Below, piece after piece: positions 1 to 8,264 of a stretch of DNA of 64,000 nt (positions are counted from its first letter, which is position 1; the number at the start of each line of letters is the position of its first letter). The stretch is from an uncultured Phycisphaerales bacterium (GTDB lineage: Bacteria > Planctomycetota > Phycisphaerae > Tepidisphaerales > Tepidisphaeraceae). Below the pieces are notes generated by a model. That model saw nothing but the letters and a program-made list of their open reading frames with translations, was not told where the DNA came from and searched no databases. The position numbers and the translations under genes are program-made. The stretch is taken from positions 59,618 to 123,617 of the forward strand of contig CAIQIQ010000006.1 in NCBI GenBank assembly GCA_903871935.1, written 5' to 3'.

Positions 1-1
1 C

Positions 2-775
2 ACATTGCTGACGCAGACAAGCTTTAGCGCCACGCCAGATGCCACCAAGACCATTTCGCTGGGTAAGCTGATCTTCCTGCTTGCTTCGTTCGTGGGTGTG
101 GTCGCCGGATCAATCCAGATCACCCAGGCGCAGCGCCGCATCCCCATCCAGCAGGCTAAGCACACACGCGGCCGCCGCGTCTATGGCGGTTCGCGCCAGT
201 ATCTGCCGCTTCGCGTTAACCACGGCGGCGTGATGCCGATCATCTTCGCCCAGTCGCTGATGCTCTTCCCGTTGATGCTGATGGGCTGGGCCTCGGGCTA
301 CTTCCAGAATGCAGGCTGGCTCCGTTTCCTTAACGACCAGTTCAGCCGTGGCGCATTCCTGTACGTGCTGCTTGAGGTGATGCTGATTTACTTCTTCGCC
401 TACTTCTGGACGACCGTGCAGTTCCAGCCCAAGGAAATGGCCAACCAGTTGCGTGATTACGGAAGTTTCATCCCCGGCCTGCGGCCCGGACCGCGAACCG
501 CTCAGTATCTCGAGCGCGTGATGATTCGCATCACGTACGTTGGCGGCGCCTTCCTCTGCGTGATCGCAGTCATCCCCACCGCGATCGCCCATCTGTTGAG
601 CATTGACTGGCAGGTCACCGCGTTCCTCGGTGGCACGGGATTGCTGATTGCCGTGAGTGTTGCCCTCGACATGGTGCAGCGCATTGAAGCGAACCTGATG
701 ATGCGCAACTACTCCGGCTTCCTGGCCGATGCGCCCGGAGCCAAGGGCAAACGCATCAAGGGCCGGCAGTACTAG
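2..775 (+). CDS. secY: Preprotein translocase subunit SecY, C-terminal part (5' end outside window)
   Basis: SecY forms the inner-membrane channel of the Sec translocon with SecE and SecG. The visible 257 or so residues match the second half of the protein: the cytosolic loop rich in basic residues (RRIPIQQAKHTRGRRVYGG), the following GGVMPIIFAQSL helix, a QFQPKEMANQLRDYGSFIPG loop and the final helices ending in a basic tail (KGKRIKGRQY). The reading frame is open to the window edge, so the TTG near base 5 is not the start. Adenylate kinase, often found after secY, is absent; map follows after 39 bases. Identity is secure from the loop motifs; the N-terminal half cannot be judged. Confidence 0.95.
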   Translation, partial: TLLTQTSFSATPDATKTISLGKLIFLLASFVGVVAGSIQITQAQRRIPIQQAKHTRGRRVYGGSRQYLPLRVNHGGVMPIIFAQSLMLFPLMLMGWASGYFQNAGWLRFLNDQFSRGAFLYVLLEVMLIYFFAYFWTTVQFQPKEMANQLRDYGSFIPGLRPGPRTAQYLERVMIRITYVGGAFLCVIAVIPTAIAHLLSIDWQVTAFLGGTGLLIAVSVALDMVQRIEANLMMRNYSGFLADAPGAKGKRIKGRQY

Positions 776-781
776 CAATTG

Positions 782-808
782 CAGATCTGAGATCTGTAAT
801 CTGAGATC
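782..808. repeat. Short palindromic spacer repeat between secY and map
   Basis: The spacer consists almost wholly of GATCT/GAGATC words. Bases 782-788 and 790-796 form a perfect 7-bp inverted repeat around one base, followed by a third GAGATC copy. It looks like a low-complexity dispersed spacer repeat rather than a terminator, since no T-run follows. No function is known. Confidence 0.5.
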
Positions 809-814
809 GCAGCG

Positions 815-1600
815 ATGCCCATCATCCTCAAGTCCAAACGCGAGATCGAGACGATGCGTCGGGCAGGAGTGGTGGTGCACCGGGTCCTGAACCTGATGGG
901 TCAGGCGGTCCGGCCGGGTGCGACAACCCTTGAACTGGATCAGATTGCAGGTGCGGAGATGCAGCGCTCGGGTGTGCGATCCAGCTCGCGCTTCTACCCT
1001 ACCTACAAGGAGGGCGAGGGCTTTCCCGGTTACACCTGCATCAGTGTGAACGAGGAGGTCATTCACGGCGTTCCCGGCCCGCGCAAGCTTAAGGAAGGCG
1101 ACATCGTCTCCGTGGACGTTAACGTTTTCCTCGAGGGTTGGGTCGCCGATTCGGCTTCGACCTTCAAGGTAGGGCGGATCAGTCCCAAAGTGCAGAAGTT
1201 GCTCGATGCCACCCAGGCAGCGTTGCAGGTGGCTATCGGCAATGCCAAGCCCGGCCGAAAGTGGTCGGACATCGCCCGCCTCATGCAGTGGGGCGTTGAG
1301 CAGGCCGGCTTCAATGTGGTTCGCGAGTTTGTCGGGCACGGCGTCGGCCGGACCATGCATGAAGATCCGAAGGTGCCGAATTTTGTCACTCCCGAGAGCG
1401 GGCGGGGCGATTTCGTCCTGCGGCCGGGCATGACCATCGCCGTCGAGCCGATGGTGGTGATGGGTCGTCGCGAGGTAGTGCTGCTTGAGGACGACTGGAC
1501 GGTGGTCACCGAGGACCGCCTGCCGGCCGCCCATTTTGAGCATACGCTGGCAATTACGGACACCGGTGTGGACATCCTGACCGATGGCCGGAGCCCGTAA
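815..1600 (+). CDS. map: Methionine aminopeptidase, type I
   Basis: A 261-residue cytosolic metalloprotease that removes the initiator methionine from nascent proteins. The fold is recognisable throughout: an N-terminal KSKREIETMRRAG helix, the YTCISVNEEVIHGVPG segment, the metal ligand aspartates in VSVDVNVFLEGWVADSA, the EFVGHGVGRTMHEDPKVPN block with the ligand histidine, MTIAVEPM with the ligand glutamate, and the C-terminal AHFEHTLAIT glutamate. There is no N-terminal zinc-finger extension, consistent with type Ia. The length is close to the usual 250-265. It sits directly after secY, as in many spc/alpha operons. Confidence 0.96.
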   Translation: MPIILKSKREIETMRRAGVVVHRVLNLMGQAVRPGATTLELDQIAGAEMQRSGVRSSSRFYPTYKEGEGFPGYTCISVNEEVIHGVPGPRKLKEGDIVSVDVNVFLEGWVADSASTFKVGRISPKVQKLLDATQAALQVAIGNAKPGRKWSDIARLMQWGVEQAGFNVVREFVGHGVGRTMHEDPKVPNFVTPESGRGDFVLRPGMTIAVEPMVVMGRREVVLLEDDWTVVTEDRLPAAHFEHTLAITDTGVDILTDGRSP

Positions 1601-1605
1601 CTCGT

Positions 1606-1628
1606 TCGGAGCACAGGCTTTAGCCTGT
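1606..1628. repeat. ACAGGC-TTTA-GCCTGT hairpin repeat, copy 1
   Basis: Right after the map stop codon lies a 6-bp perfect hairpin (arms 1613-1618 and 1623-1628, loop TTTA) preceded by TCGGAGC. Near-identical 21-23-base copies follow rpsM and rpsK. The shared flank (TCGGAG(T/C)ACAGG) shows that it is a dispersed repeat, not three independent terminators. Confidence 0.7.
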
Positions 1629-1670
1629 GGTTGTAGTTCAAGTGGCAGCTTGTTTTGAGCCTGGCCCATC

Positions 1671-1694
1671 GGATGTCCGCTTGGCGGACGATCC
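1671..1694 (+). terminator. Hairpin between map and rpmJ
   Basis: Arms GTCCGC (1675-1680) and GCGGAC (1684-1689) with a 3-base loop are extended by GGAT/ATCC with one bulged base. It is followed by GGTCTTGT, not a clean T-run, so it may be an mRNA hairpin or partial terminator rather than a strong stop. Confidence 0.35.
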
Positions 1695-1770
1695 GGTCTT
1701 GTAAATAATGGCAGACCGTATATAACTGACAATTCGCCGCTTTTGAGCATTGCGGCAGAGGTAACAGACC

Positions 1771-1884
1771 ATGAAGGTGCGTAGCAGCGTCAAGCGAATT
1801 TGCGAAAACTGCAAGATTGTCCGCCGTAAGGGTACGGTGCGGGTGATCTGCACGAACGTCAAGCACAAGCAGAAGCAGGGCTAA
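1771..1884 (+). CDS. rpmJ: 50S ribosomal protein bL36
   Basis: A 37-residue ribosomal protein starting [20 protein letters not shown]. It carries the zinc-binding C-x2-C (residues 11 and 14), C27 and H33 arrangement of the cysteine-containing bL36 form, and ends KHKQKQG. An AGAGG-type ribosome binding site lies just upstream. Its location between map and rpsM is the standard one. This short gene is easily missed by length cut-offs. Confidence 0.95.
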   Translation: MKVRSSVKRICENCKIVRRKGTVRVICTNVKHKQKQG

Positions 1885-1971
1885 CATGCACTGCAGGCAG
1901 TATTGTCCCGGCATCTTGATTGTGCCAGGGCACGCTGCTTAGGGTGACGATAAAGAGAATCTGGAGCGAAT

Positions 1972-2358
1972 ATGCCGCGTATCGCAGGTGTTGACATCCC
2001 CAACGACAAGCCGATCTGGGTCAGCCTGACCTATCTTTTCGGAATTGGCCGCACCAACAGCAGGCAGATCCTGAAGGAAGCCACGATCGACCCGCAGCGC
2101 CGGGCGAAGGATCTGACCGAAGACGAACTGGCCAAGATCATCAACCTGATCGACAAGGAATTCCTTGTTGAGGGTGCCCTGCGCCGCAGCATCCAGCAGA
2201 ACATCGCACGCCTGCGCGATATTGGCAGCTACCGCGGCAATCGCCATCGCCGGTCACTGCCCGTTCGCGGCCAGCGCACACGGTCCAACGCCCGCACCCG
2301 CAAGGGTCCGCGCAAGACCGTCGCCGGCAAGAAGGGTGTGAAGGAACTCGGCAAGTAG
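1972..2358 (+). CDS. rpsM: 30S ribosomal protein uS13
   Basis: A 128-residue small-subunit head protein contacting the P-site tRNA and uL5. The start [13 protein letters not shown], the helix-turn [10 protein letters not shown], the repeated basic C-terminal [20 protein letters not shown] and the final [10 protein letters not shown] tail are diagnostic. Length is normal. Downstream comes an unusually hairpin-rich 138-base spacer before rpsK. Confidence 0.97.
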   Translation: MPRIAGVDIPNDKPIWVSLTYLFGIGRTNSRQILKEATIDPQRRAKDLTEDELAKIINLIDKEFLVEGALRRSIQQNIARLRDIGSYRGNRHRRSLPVRGQRTRSNARTRKGPRKTVAGKKGVKELGK

Positions 2359-2365
2359 TAGTTTC

Positions 2366-2386
2366 CGAGTACAGGCTTTAGCCTGT
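2366..2386. repeat. ACAGGC-TTTA-GCCTGT hairpin repeat, copy 2
   Basis: The same element as after map and rpsK. The 16-base palindrome spans 2371-2386 and is preceded by CCGAGT. It starts eight bases after the rpsM stop codon. Confidence 0.7.
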
Positions 2387-2398
2387 CTCCCTTGCCGC

Positions 2399-2469
2399 CA
2401 GGCCGTAAGGCCTGTCCTTTCAAGTCGCCGAACGGTTCGGCGCGCTGTAGGGCCCGGCATTACGGGCCT
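2399..2469. repeat. Three consecutive hairpins in the rpsM-rpsK spacer
   Basis: Three perfect or near-perfect palindromes follow one another: CAGGCC/GGCCTG (2399-2404 and 2409-2414), CGCCGAAC/GTTCGGCG (2426-2433 and 2435-2442), and a 7-pair stem with one G-T pair (2450-2456 and 2463-2469). With the copy at 2371-2386 the spacer contains four hairpins in about 100 bases. No T-runs follow, so they are unlikely to be terminators. Confidence 0.65.
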
Positions 2470-2496
2470 GAGGATAGCAACAAGAGTCTCAAGCAT

Positions 2497-2925
2497 ATGG
2501 CTGAACAAACACAAGCAACAACCGGTGCACAGAAACCCGGCGCCAAAGTGGCGGCCAAAAAGAAGAAGGTTCGCAAGGGTGTCGTCAAGGGCATTGCCCA
2601 CATCCAGAGCACCTTCAATAACACCATCGTCTCCATCACCGACACCAATGGCGAGATCATCGCCTGGGCCTCCGGTGGCACCGCCGGCTTTAAGGGCTCG
2701 CGCAAGAGCACGCCCTTCGCCGCCGGCCGCGCCGCCGAAACCGCCGCCCAGACCGCCCGAAAGCACGGCATGATGGAAATCGAGGTCCGCGTCAAGGGCC
2801 CCGGCGCCGGCCGTGAACAGGCCGTACTGCAACTCCAGCAGGCCGGCCTTAAGGTCACCAGCATTGAAGATATTACGCCGCTGCCCCACAACGGTTGCCG
2901 GCCCCCGAAGAAGCGTCGCGTCTAA
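2497..2925 (+). CDS. rpsK: 30S ribosomal protein uS11
   Basis: A 142-residue small-subunit platform protein. The conserved [37 protein letters not shown] and final [17 protein letters not shown] block (here [14 protein letters not shown]) are all present. An N-terminal Ala/Lys-rich extension ([20 protein letters not shown]) precedes the core. The reading frame is open 35 codons further upstream, but that part runs through the hairpin repeats, so the ATG at 2497 is the better start. No rpsD follows, unlike the usual alpha operon order. Confidence 0.95.
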   Translation: MAEQTQATTGAQKPGAKVAAKKKKVRKGVVKGIAHIQSTFNNTIVSITDTNGEIIAWASGGTAGFKGSRKSTPFAAGRAAETAAQTARKHGMMEIEVRVKGPGAGREQAVLQLQQAGLKVTSIEDITPLPHNGCRPPKKRRV

Positions 2926-2935
2926 GTTCGTTTGT

Positions 2936-2958
2936 TCGGAGTACAGGCTTTAGCCTGT
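2936..2958. repeat. ACAGGC-TTTA-GCCTGT hairpin repeat, copy 3
   Basis: Third copy, with the palindrome at 2943-2958 and flank TCGGAGT identical to the other copies. It begins eleven bases after rpsK. Confidence 0.7.
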
Positions 2959-3023
2959 CTTGCTCTGTTCCTGTTCGCACATAAGTACATACATCATCGT
3001 CCCGGCGAGGCGGTAGTCAGATG

Positions 3024-3041
3024 GCCCCCGACTGTGGGGGC
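3024..3041. repeat. GCCCCC/GGGGGC hairpin upstream of rpoA
   Basis: A six-pair GC-only stem (3024-3029 and 3036-3041) with a 6-base loop lies 47 bases before the rpoA start, in the rpsK-rpoA spacer. It could be a dispersed repeat or an mRNA processing or stability element. Confidence 0.4.
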
Positions 3042-3088
3042 GGTAAACATCCGCAATCCGGCGGCGGTCCAGCAGAAGGAGATCGAAC

Positions 3089-4144
3089 ATGAGAGTCCGT
3101 TGGCGTGGTCTTGAGCTTCCCTCCCGCGTCGTCAAAGATGAGACGGTTTCCACCGATACCTACGGCCGCTTCACTGCCGAGCCGTTTGAACGTGGTTTCG
3201 GCACCACGGTCGGCAACAGCCTCCGCCGCATCCTGCTCTCTTCCCTCGAAGGCGCCGCCGTGACCCATGTGCGCATCAAAGGCGCCGAGCATGAGTTCAC
3301 CAGCCTTACCGGCATCATGGAAGATGCCACCGACATCATCCTCAACGTCAAGAAGCTGACCGTTAAGCTCGATGCCGATGACATCAAAGAGATGCGCATC
3401 AGCACCCGCAAGGCCGGCCCCATCACCGCCGGGATGATCGAAGCCGATCCTTCGATTACCGTCATCAACAAAGACCTGGTGCTCTGCACCCTCACCGAAG
3501 ACCTGCCCTTTGAAATGACTTTCAAAGTCGGCAAGGGCCGCGGATATGTCCCGGCCAATGAGAACATCATCGGTGACAAGGATGAGCAGGAGATTGGCCT
3601 CATCGCCGTCGACTCCATCTACTCGCCCGTTGTCCGCGTTCGTTACGGCACCGAAGATGCCCGCGTCGGCCAGAAGACCGACTACGACCGGCTCGTGCTT
3701 GAGATCTGGACCAACGGCACGCTGACGCCCGAAATGGCGCTGGTCGAGGCCTCCAAGATCCTCCGCAAGCACCTGAACCCCTTCGTGCAGTACTTTGAGC
3801 TTGGCAACGACACCATCAGTGATGATGCCCTGACCACGCTCGAAACATCCGCCCCGACACTCGATCCCGAAGTTCAGCAGAAGCTGAACATGACCATCCA
3901 GGAACTGGATCTGTCCGTCCGCGCTGGCAACTGCCTGGAGTTGGCCAAGATTCAGACCGTTCGCGAACTGGTCACCAAGACCGAAGCCGACCTCCTTAAG
4001 GTCCGCAGCTTCGGCAAGACCAGCCTCCGCGAGATCAAACGCAAGCTCACCGATATGGGCCTGCGCCTGAACATGGACGTCGAAGCGCTATCCATGCCGA
4101 TGGCCGACGATCTGGGGGCTCCAGAAAAGCCCGAGGGCAACTAA
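3089..4144 (+). CDS. rpoA: DNA-directed RNA polymerase alpha subunit
   Basis: A 351-residue subunit that dimerises to nucleate RNA polymerase assembly. The N-terminal assembly domain contains the signature EPFERGFGTTVGNSLRRILL and the strand-loop VRVRYGTEDARVGQKTDYDR (residues about 30-230). A linker leads to the C-terminal DNA-binding domain (about 275-335) with LDLSVRAGNCLELAKIQTV and VRSFGKTSLREIKRKLTDMG. An AGAAGGAGAT ribosome binding site precedes the ATG. It is usually preceded by rpsD, which is missing here. Confidence 0.97.
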   Translation: MRVRWRGLELPSRVVKDETVSTDTYGRFTAEPFERGFGTTVGNSLRRILLSSLEGAAVTHVRIKGAEHEFTSLTGIMEDATDIILNVKKLTVKLDADDIKEMRISTRKAGPITAGMIEADPSITVINKDLVLCTLTEDLPFEMTFKVGKGRGYVPANENIIGDKDEQEIGLIAVDSIYSPVVRVRYGTEDARVGQKTDYDRLVLEIWTNGTLTPEMALVEASKILRKHLNPFVQYFELGNDTISDDALTTLETSAPTLDPEVQQKLNMTIQELDLSVRAGNCLELAKIQTVRELVTKTEADLLKVRSFGKTSLREIKRKLTDMGLRLNMDVEALSMPMADDLGAPEKPEGN

Positions 4145-4210
4145 CGTCTCCGGATATTCGTGCCGGAACTTTCTCCGGGGCGTCGCTAGATGCCCGCTAT
4201 GAGGTAATTT

Positions 4211-4750
4211 ATGTCCAGACACATGGTTCGCGGCCGGCAGTTGAGTGTTGATACGGAACACCGTATTGCCATACGCCGCAATTTAGTACAAAGTCTGTTT
4301 GAGCATGGTCAGATCCGTACCACGCTTCCCAAGGCCAAAGAAGTCAAGGCCATGGCCGAGCAGTTGATCACCCTGGCCAAATTGAACACGTTGGTGGCCC
4401 GTCGCCGCGCCATTGCCACGCTCAACGACCGCCGCCTGGTGGATGAAAAACAGGAATTCACCGGCCAGTCGGTCATCCAGAAGCTCTTCTCTGAGATTGG
4501 ACCCAAGTTTGCCGATCGCCGGGGCGGCTATACCCGTATCGTCAAACTGGCGGAATGGCGCATCGGCGATGCCGCCAATCTGGTGATTCTGCAGCTTGCC
4601 GCCGAGGCCTCCAAGCCCACCGGCGCCGCGCGCAAGTCTTCCGGCCTCCGTCGCAAGCGCAACGACAAAAAACGTCAGTTCGCCACCAAAGCCATGGACA
4701 AGCACAAGGCCAAGGCCCAGGCACCTGCCGCTGCCGCGGCCCAGGCGTAA
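4211..4750 (+). CDS. rplQ: 50S ribosomal protein bL17 with basic C-terminal extension
   Basis: The first 120 or so residues are typical bL17: a histidine- and arginine-rich start, the LVQSLFEHGQIRTTLPKAKE block, IQKLFSEIGPKFADRRGGYTR and a final WRIGDAANLVILQL strand. The protein is 179 residues, about 60 longer than the minimal family form. The extra C-terminus is rich in Lys/Ala (KPTGAARKSSGL..., DKHKAKAQAPAAAAAQA), a common feature of planctomycete bL17. It closes the alpha operon. Confidence 0.95.
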   Translation: MSRHMVRGRQLSVDTEHRIAIRRNLVQSLFEHGQIRTTLPKAKEVKAMAEQLITLAKLNTLVARRRAIATLNDRRLVDEKQEFTGQSVIQKLFSEIGPKFADRRGGYTRIVKLAEWRIGDAANLVILQLAAEASKPTGAARKSSGLRRKRNDKKRQFATKAMDKHKAKAQAPAAAAAQA

Positions 4751-4867
4751 TTCCCGTTATTCCAGTGCGGCAGAACTTTCCAGGGGCTGGTGCCATGCTC
4801 AGGTGCCGGCCCCGATGTGCTTAGGCCTTCTCCAAACGGCGGTAACCTCTGTTGCGACAGTTGCTTG

Positions 4868-4897
4868 TTGACAGCTTCCCGCACACAACTTTACAAT
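4868..4897 (+). promoter_or_regulatory. Sigma-70 type promoter upstream of the glycosyltransferase gene
   Basis: A perfect -35 TTGACA (4868-4873) is separated by 18 bases from a -10 TACAAT (4892-4897). Transcription would begin near 4904, giving a leader of about 195 bases before the ATG at 5099. The leader contains a CAGCCGC/GCGGCTG inverted repeat and other GC-rich pairing potential and ends in an A-rich stretch. No known riboswitch or small RNA was recognised. The rest of the 4751-5098 spacer shows nothing further. Confidence 0.6.
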
Positions 4898-5098
4898 CAA
4901 CAGTTAGTGGGTGCCCGAGGGCATCTCTGGCATGCAACTTGTACCGGACCTGTAGTTCGGTCGGGGTAGCCGGGGAATGTCTCTTCTGGTCTCGGGAGTT
5001 GACCCGTCGAGCCCGGTTCTATGCGTAATCAGCCGCTGCCTTTCAACGCCGCGGCTGGTCCCGTGGTCTAGTTACTAAGAGAGTAAAAAAAGACTACT

Positions 5099-6679
5099 AT
5101 GTCTGGCCACGTGATTGGATATGTTCTGATCGCATCATACGTCGCCGTACTGCTTGCGGTGGCATCCTATGGCGTCCATCGCTACGCCCTGCTCTATCTC
5201 TACCTCAAGCACCGCAAGGACGTCTCCAAGCCCGTCTCCACGTTCACCCTCGCCCCGCGCGTGACCGTGCAGTTGCCCATGTACAACGAGGATGTCGTTG
5301 CCGAACGCATCATCGCCGCCTGCTGCAAGATCGACTATCCCCTCGATCGCCTCGAAATCCAGGTGCTTGATGATAGCACCGACCACTCCGCCGAAATCGC
5401 CCGCCAGTGCTGCGAAGACTGGGCCGCCAAAGGCTACCCCGTCAAGTATGTTCACCGCTCCAATCGCGAAGGCTATAAGGCCGGCGCCCTCGAAGCTGGG
5501 CTCAGTCAGACCCAGGGCGAGTTCATCGCCATCTTCGACGCCGACTTCGTTCCCCCGCGCGATATGCTCCGCAACGTCGTCGATTACTTTACCGACCCCA
5601 GGATTGGCATGGTCCAGGTCCGCTGGGACCACCTCAACCGCGAAGCTTCCCTCCTCACCCGCAGCCAGGCCATCTTCCTCGATGGCCACTTCATGATCGA
5701 GCACACCGCCCGCAACCGCTCCGGCCGATTCATGCACTTCAACGGCACCGCCGGTGTCTGGCGCAGGCAGACGATCCAGGATGCCGGCGGCTGGCAGCAT
5801 GACACCCTCACCGAAGACCTCGACCTCAGTTATCGCGCCCAGATGAAGGGCTGGCAGTTCCTTTACCTGCCGCAGTACGCCGCCCCAGCCGAATTGCCCC
5901 CCGAGATGCTCGCCTTCAAACAGCAGGCCCACCGCTGGACCAAAGGCAGCTTCCAGACCGCCATCAAGCTCCTGCCCCGCCTGCTCTGCATGAAGCTTCC
6001 CTGGCGCGTCAAATCAGAAGGCTTCTTCCACCTGACCAACACCCTGGTCTATCCCCTGATGGTCCTGCTGACGCTCTTGATGTACCCGACCTTCTTCGTC
6101 TTCCTCAGCCCCTTCACCGCACATAGCTGGGGCCAGGTCATCTTTAGCACCAGCCTCTTCATCCTCGCCACCTGCTCGGCCGGCGCATTCTTCGTCTATG
6201 CCCAATCCGAATTGTTCGGCCGGCGCGCCGGCTGGCGCACCCTCCTTTACATGCCCGCCCTGATGGCCCTGGGCGTCGGCGTCTGCATCAATAACACCAA
6301 GGCCGTTCTCGAAGCCATCTGGAGCGCCATCCGCCGCCAGCCCAGTGAGTTCATCCGCACCCCCAAGTACGGCGTCGTCGGCCTGGTCAATACCCGCATC
6401 TGGCGCCGTGACAGCATGTGGAGCATCCGCAAGCTCTCCCTCCCCGCCGTCGAAGTCGGCTTCGGTCTGTATATGGCCTGGTGCCTCTACACCGCCGTTG
6501 CCATGCTCTGGCAGGCCGATGATCGCCTCGCCGGCATCGCCGGCATCCCCTTCCTCTGCATCTTCTCCGCCGGCTACCTCTATGTCGGCTTCGGCACCCT
6601 CTACGCCCTCTGGAAGATGCACCACCAGCACCTTCCCGCCCCATCCGCCATCGTCGCCCCGGCCACTGTCTCCCAGTAA
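5099..6679 (+). CDS. Processive family 2 glycosyltransferase (cellulose/mannan synthase-like), membrane protein
   Basis: A 526-residue integral membrane glycosyltransferase that should polymerise a beta-linked polysaccharide from a nucleotide sugar and move it across the membrane. An N-terminal membrane helix (about 5-25) is followed by a GT-A domain with LPMYNED (59-65), DDS (91-93), DAD (147-149), the catalytic-base TED (238-240) and QAHRW (276-280), which is the QxxRW signature. At least four membrane helices follow. There is no PilZ domain. The sequence resembles the CslA/glucomannan-synthase-like group common in bacteria; the sugar cannot be read from sequence. It is expressed from its own promoter and meets corA tail to tail with no spacer. 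Confidence 0.9.
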   Translation: MSGHVIGYVLIASYVAVLLAVASYGVHRYALLYLYLKHRKDVSKPVSTFTLAPRVTVQLPMYNEDVVAERIIAACCKIDYPLDRLEIQVLDDSTDHSAEIARQCCEDWAAKGYPVKYVHRSNREGYKAGALEAGLSQTQGEFIAIFDADFVPPRDMLRNVVDYFTDPRIGMVQVRWDHLNREASLLTRSQAIFLDGHFMIEHTARNRSGRFMHFNGTAGVWRRQTIQDAGGWQHDTLTEDLDLSYRAQMKGWQFLYLPQYAAPAELPPEMLAFKQQAHRWTKGSFQTAIKLLPRLLCMKLPWRVKSEGFFHLTNTLVYPLMVLLTLLMYPTFFVFLSPFTAHSWGQVIFSTSLFILATCSAGAFFVYAQSELFGRRAGWRTLLYMPALMALGVGVCINNTKAVLEAIWSAIRRQPSEFIRTPKYGVVGLVNTRIWRRDSMWSIRKLSLPAVEVGFGLYMAWCLYTAVAMLWQADDRLAGIAGIPFLCIFSAGYLYVGFGTLYALWKMHHQHLPAPSAIVAPATVSQ

Positions 6680-7678
6680 CTACAGCCACTTCTTCTTCCA
6701 GAACATCACCATTAGCACTGCCGGCACCGCCAGCATCACCGTAAACAGGATCACCATCCCGATGCGCCCATACATTCCCGGCGCTGTCTCCACAAAGTTC
6801 ATCCCAAAGAAGCTGGTCACCACCGTCATCGGCAGCGCGATCACGCTGATGATCGTCAGCGTCTTCATGATCTGGTTCAGGTGGTTGTTGATGCTCGACA
6901 TATAGATGTCGCGGCATCCCATCACCAGGTCGCGGTAAAGCTCGATCGTCTCTACCGCCCGCACCAGGTGGTCCAGCACATCGCGCAGGTAGATCCGCGT
7001 TGTTTCCCGGATGAACGGCACTTCCCCGCGCGTGAGCTGCGCCAATACCTCGCGTTGCGGCCCGATAATCCGGCGGAGGTTCAGGAGGTTCCTTTTCGTC
7101 GCCGCAATCTCGATCAGCAGGCTCTGCGTCGGCTCGCTGGTCGACTTCTCCTCCAGCTCATCCAGCGCATCCTGGAAGTAGTCCAGGATCGGCATATATC
7201 CATCGACCAGGTGGTCCAGGATGCTGTGCAGGAGCATGTCGATCCCGTTATCCAGAACCACTCGTGAATCTGCCTTGGCCCGCGTCTGCAGTACCTCGAT
7301 CGAGCGGATCGGCTCCTCGTGGATCGTGATCAGGTACCCCTGCGACACGAACATATCCAGTTCCTTGGTCTTTAAGTTCTCCTTGAACTGGTTCAGGTCC
7401 GGACCGTGAATCACCATGTAGAAATAGCCATGTTTGCAGGCATCGCCGATGTGATTATAGCTCTCGATCTTCGGCCGCTGCGTATAGACCATCGTGTCTT
7501 CGATCGCCAGCGGGTGAAACCCGAATACCTCATCCAGCAGCGAGTACTCATCATCGGTAGGCTTGGCGATATCCAGCCAGAACACTGCCGCCGGATCCCG
7601 CAGCGCCGCCGCCAGTGTCGCCGGATCAGTTTCCGTCGAGACCCTGCCATCGCCAAATCGGATATACGCGCTGAGCAT
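6680..7678 (-). CDS. corA: CorA-family divalent metal ion transporter
   Basis: A 332-residue inner-membrane Mg2+/Co2+/Ni2+ channel, a homopentamer in this family. A long cytosolic N-terminal domain (LAIEDTMVYTQRPKIESYNHI, then coiled helices) leads to two C-terminal helices with the diagnostic GMN motif (SFFGMNFVETAPGMYG) and a short basic end KKKWL. The frame stays open 77 codons upstream, but that part falls in repeat-like spacer sequence, so the ATG of MLSAYIRFGDG is chosen. Its stop codon abuts that of the glycosyltransferase gene. Confidence 0.93.
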   Translation of the reverse strand: MLSAYIRFGDGRVSTETDPATLAAALRDPAAVFWLDIAKPTDDEYSLLDEVFGFHPLAIEDTMVYTQRPKIESYNHIGDACKHGYFYMVIHGPDLNQFKENLKTKELDMFVSQGYLITIHEEPIRSIEVLQTRAKADSRVVLDNGIDMLLHSILDHLVDGYMPILDYFQDALDELEEKSTSEPTQSLLIEIAATKRNLLNLRRIIGPQREVLAQLTRGEVPFIRETTRIYLRDVLDHLVRAVETIELYRDLVMGCRDIYMSSINNHLNQIMKTLTIISVIALPMTVVTSFFGMNFVETAPGMYGRIGMVILFTVMLAVPAVLMVMFWKKKWL

Positions 7679-7804
7679 GGAATCCCAATCTACCTTCCAT
7701 CCCCGCCGACCGCCAAACCCCGCCGTTTTCCGCGCCGCGTATCCGCGCAATCTCCAATCTCCAATGCATTCATCTCTCGCTACACAGCGCACCGCCGCCG
7801 AGCA

Positions 7805-7926
7805 TTGAGCCCCAACGGGGCGTGATTTCACAGCCCAGGGCCAAGGGTACGCCCGCCGCCCTGGGGTATTCAGTGTAGTACAACAATCAGCCTGTAGCAC
7901 CATTCTCAACGCACTGCCTCATATCG
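7805..7926. repeat. Composite palindromic repeat (GCCCCAACGGGGC type), copy 1
   Basis: Starts with GCCCCAACGGGGC (7809-7821), then AGCCCAGGGCC and GCCCTGGGGT, then about 50 bases ending CTCAACGCACTGCCTCATATCGCC. A second copy at 8265-8406 keeps the same order of blocks. Such elements are typical of planctomycete spacers. It shows no protein-coding character. Confidence 0.6.
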
Positions 7927-8052
7927 CCCTCGACCTTCACAGGGACCGTCCCCGTGCAAGTGCTCTTCGCCCTCAAGTAGGACGGGCGGCCCCGCCCGTC
8001 AGCGCAAACCGTCGCCCGCACGAGTACCCCCGCGTCCCGCACCGCCCTCGAT
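7925..8052. repeat. About 130-bp direct repeat with GACGGGC hairpin, copy 1
   Basis: Contains the hairpin GACGGGC/GCCCGTC (7981-8000). It matches 9512-9642 over about 130 bases with scattered differences, including CGCCCTCGACCTTCACAG, GTGCTCTTCGCCCTCAAGTA, CGCCCGCACGAGTAC and ACCGCCCTCGATCTT. The two copies are about 1.6 kb apart in the same orientation. Confidence 0.7.
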
Positions 8053-8156
8053 CTTTGTCATTCATTTCCGCTCTCCGCTTTTCTTCTGTCCAAGCCCACG
8101 GCCGCAGAACACAAAGAATCCTTCCTGAACACCGAGCAAGCCGAGATAGCAGAGGT

Positions 8157-8193
8157 TTATCCACAGATCCAGTAGCCCACGCGTCCCGCGTGG
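8157..8193. repeat. TTTATCCACAGAT spacer word followed by CCACGC/GCGTGG hairpin
   Basis: TTATCCACA (8157-8165) is followed by a 6-bp hairpin (8177-8182 and 8188-8193, loop GTCCC). TTTATCCACAGATTC recurs at 9171. The word before it (ACACCGAGCAAGCC) also recurs near 9021, so this is repeated spacer text. Confidence 0.45.
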
Positions 8194-8264
8194 CAACTCA
8201 AACCGTCATTCGCGCGCCCGGCGTACCTCTGCAAACGAAGGCGACCCGGAGAGCGGCTTTTGAC

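Noticed and set aside
110..1750. Long minus-strand open frame opposite secY and map
   Set aside because: High GC leaves antisense frames open; the translation is His/Arg/Gly-rich without any known motif, while the plus strand encodes certain genes.
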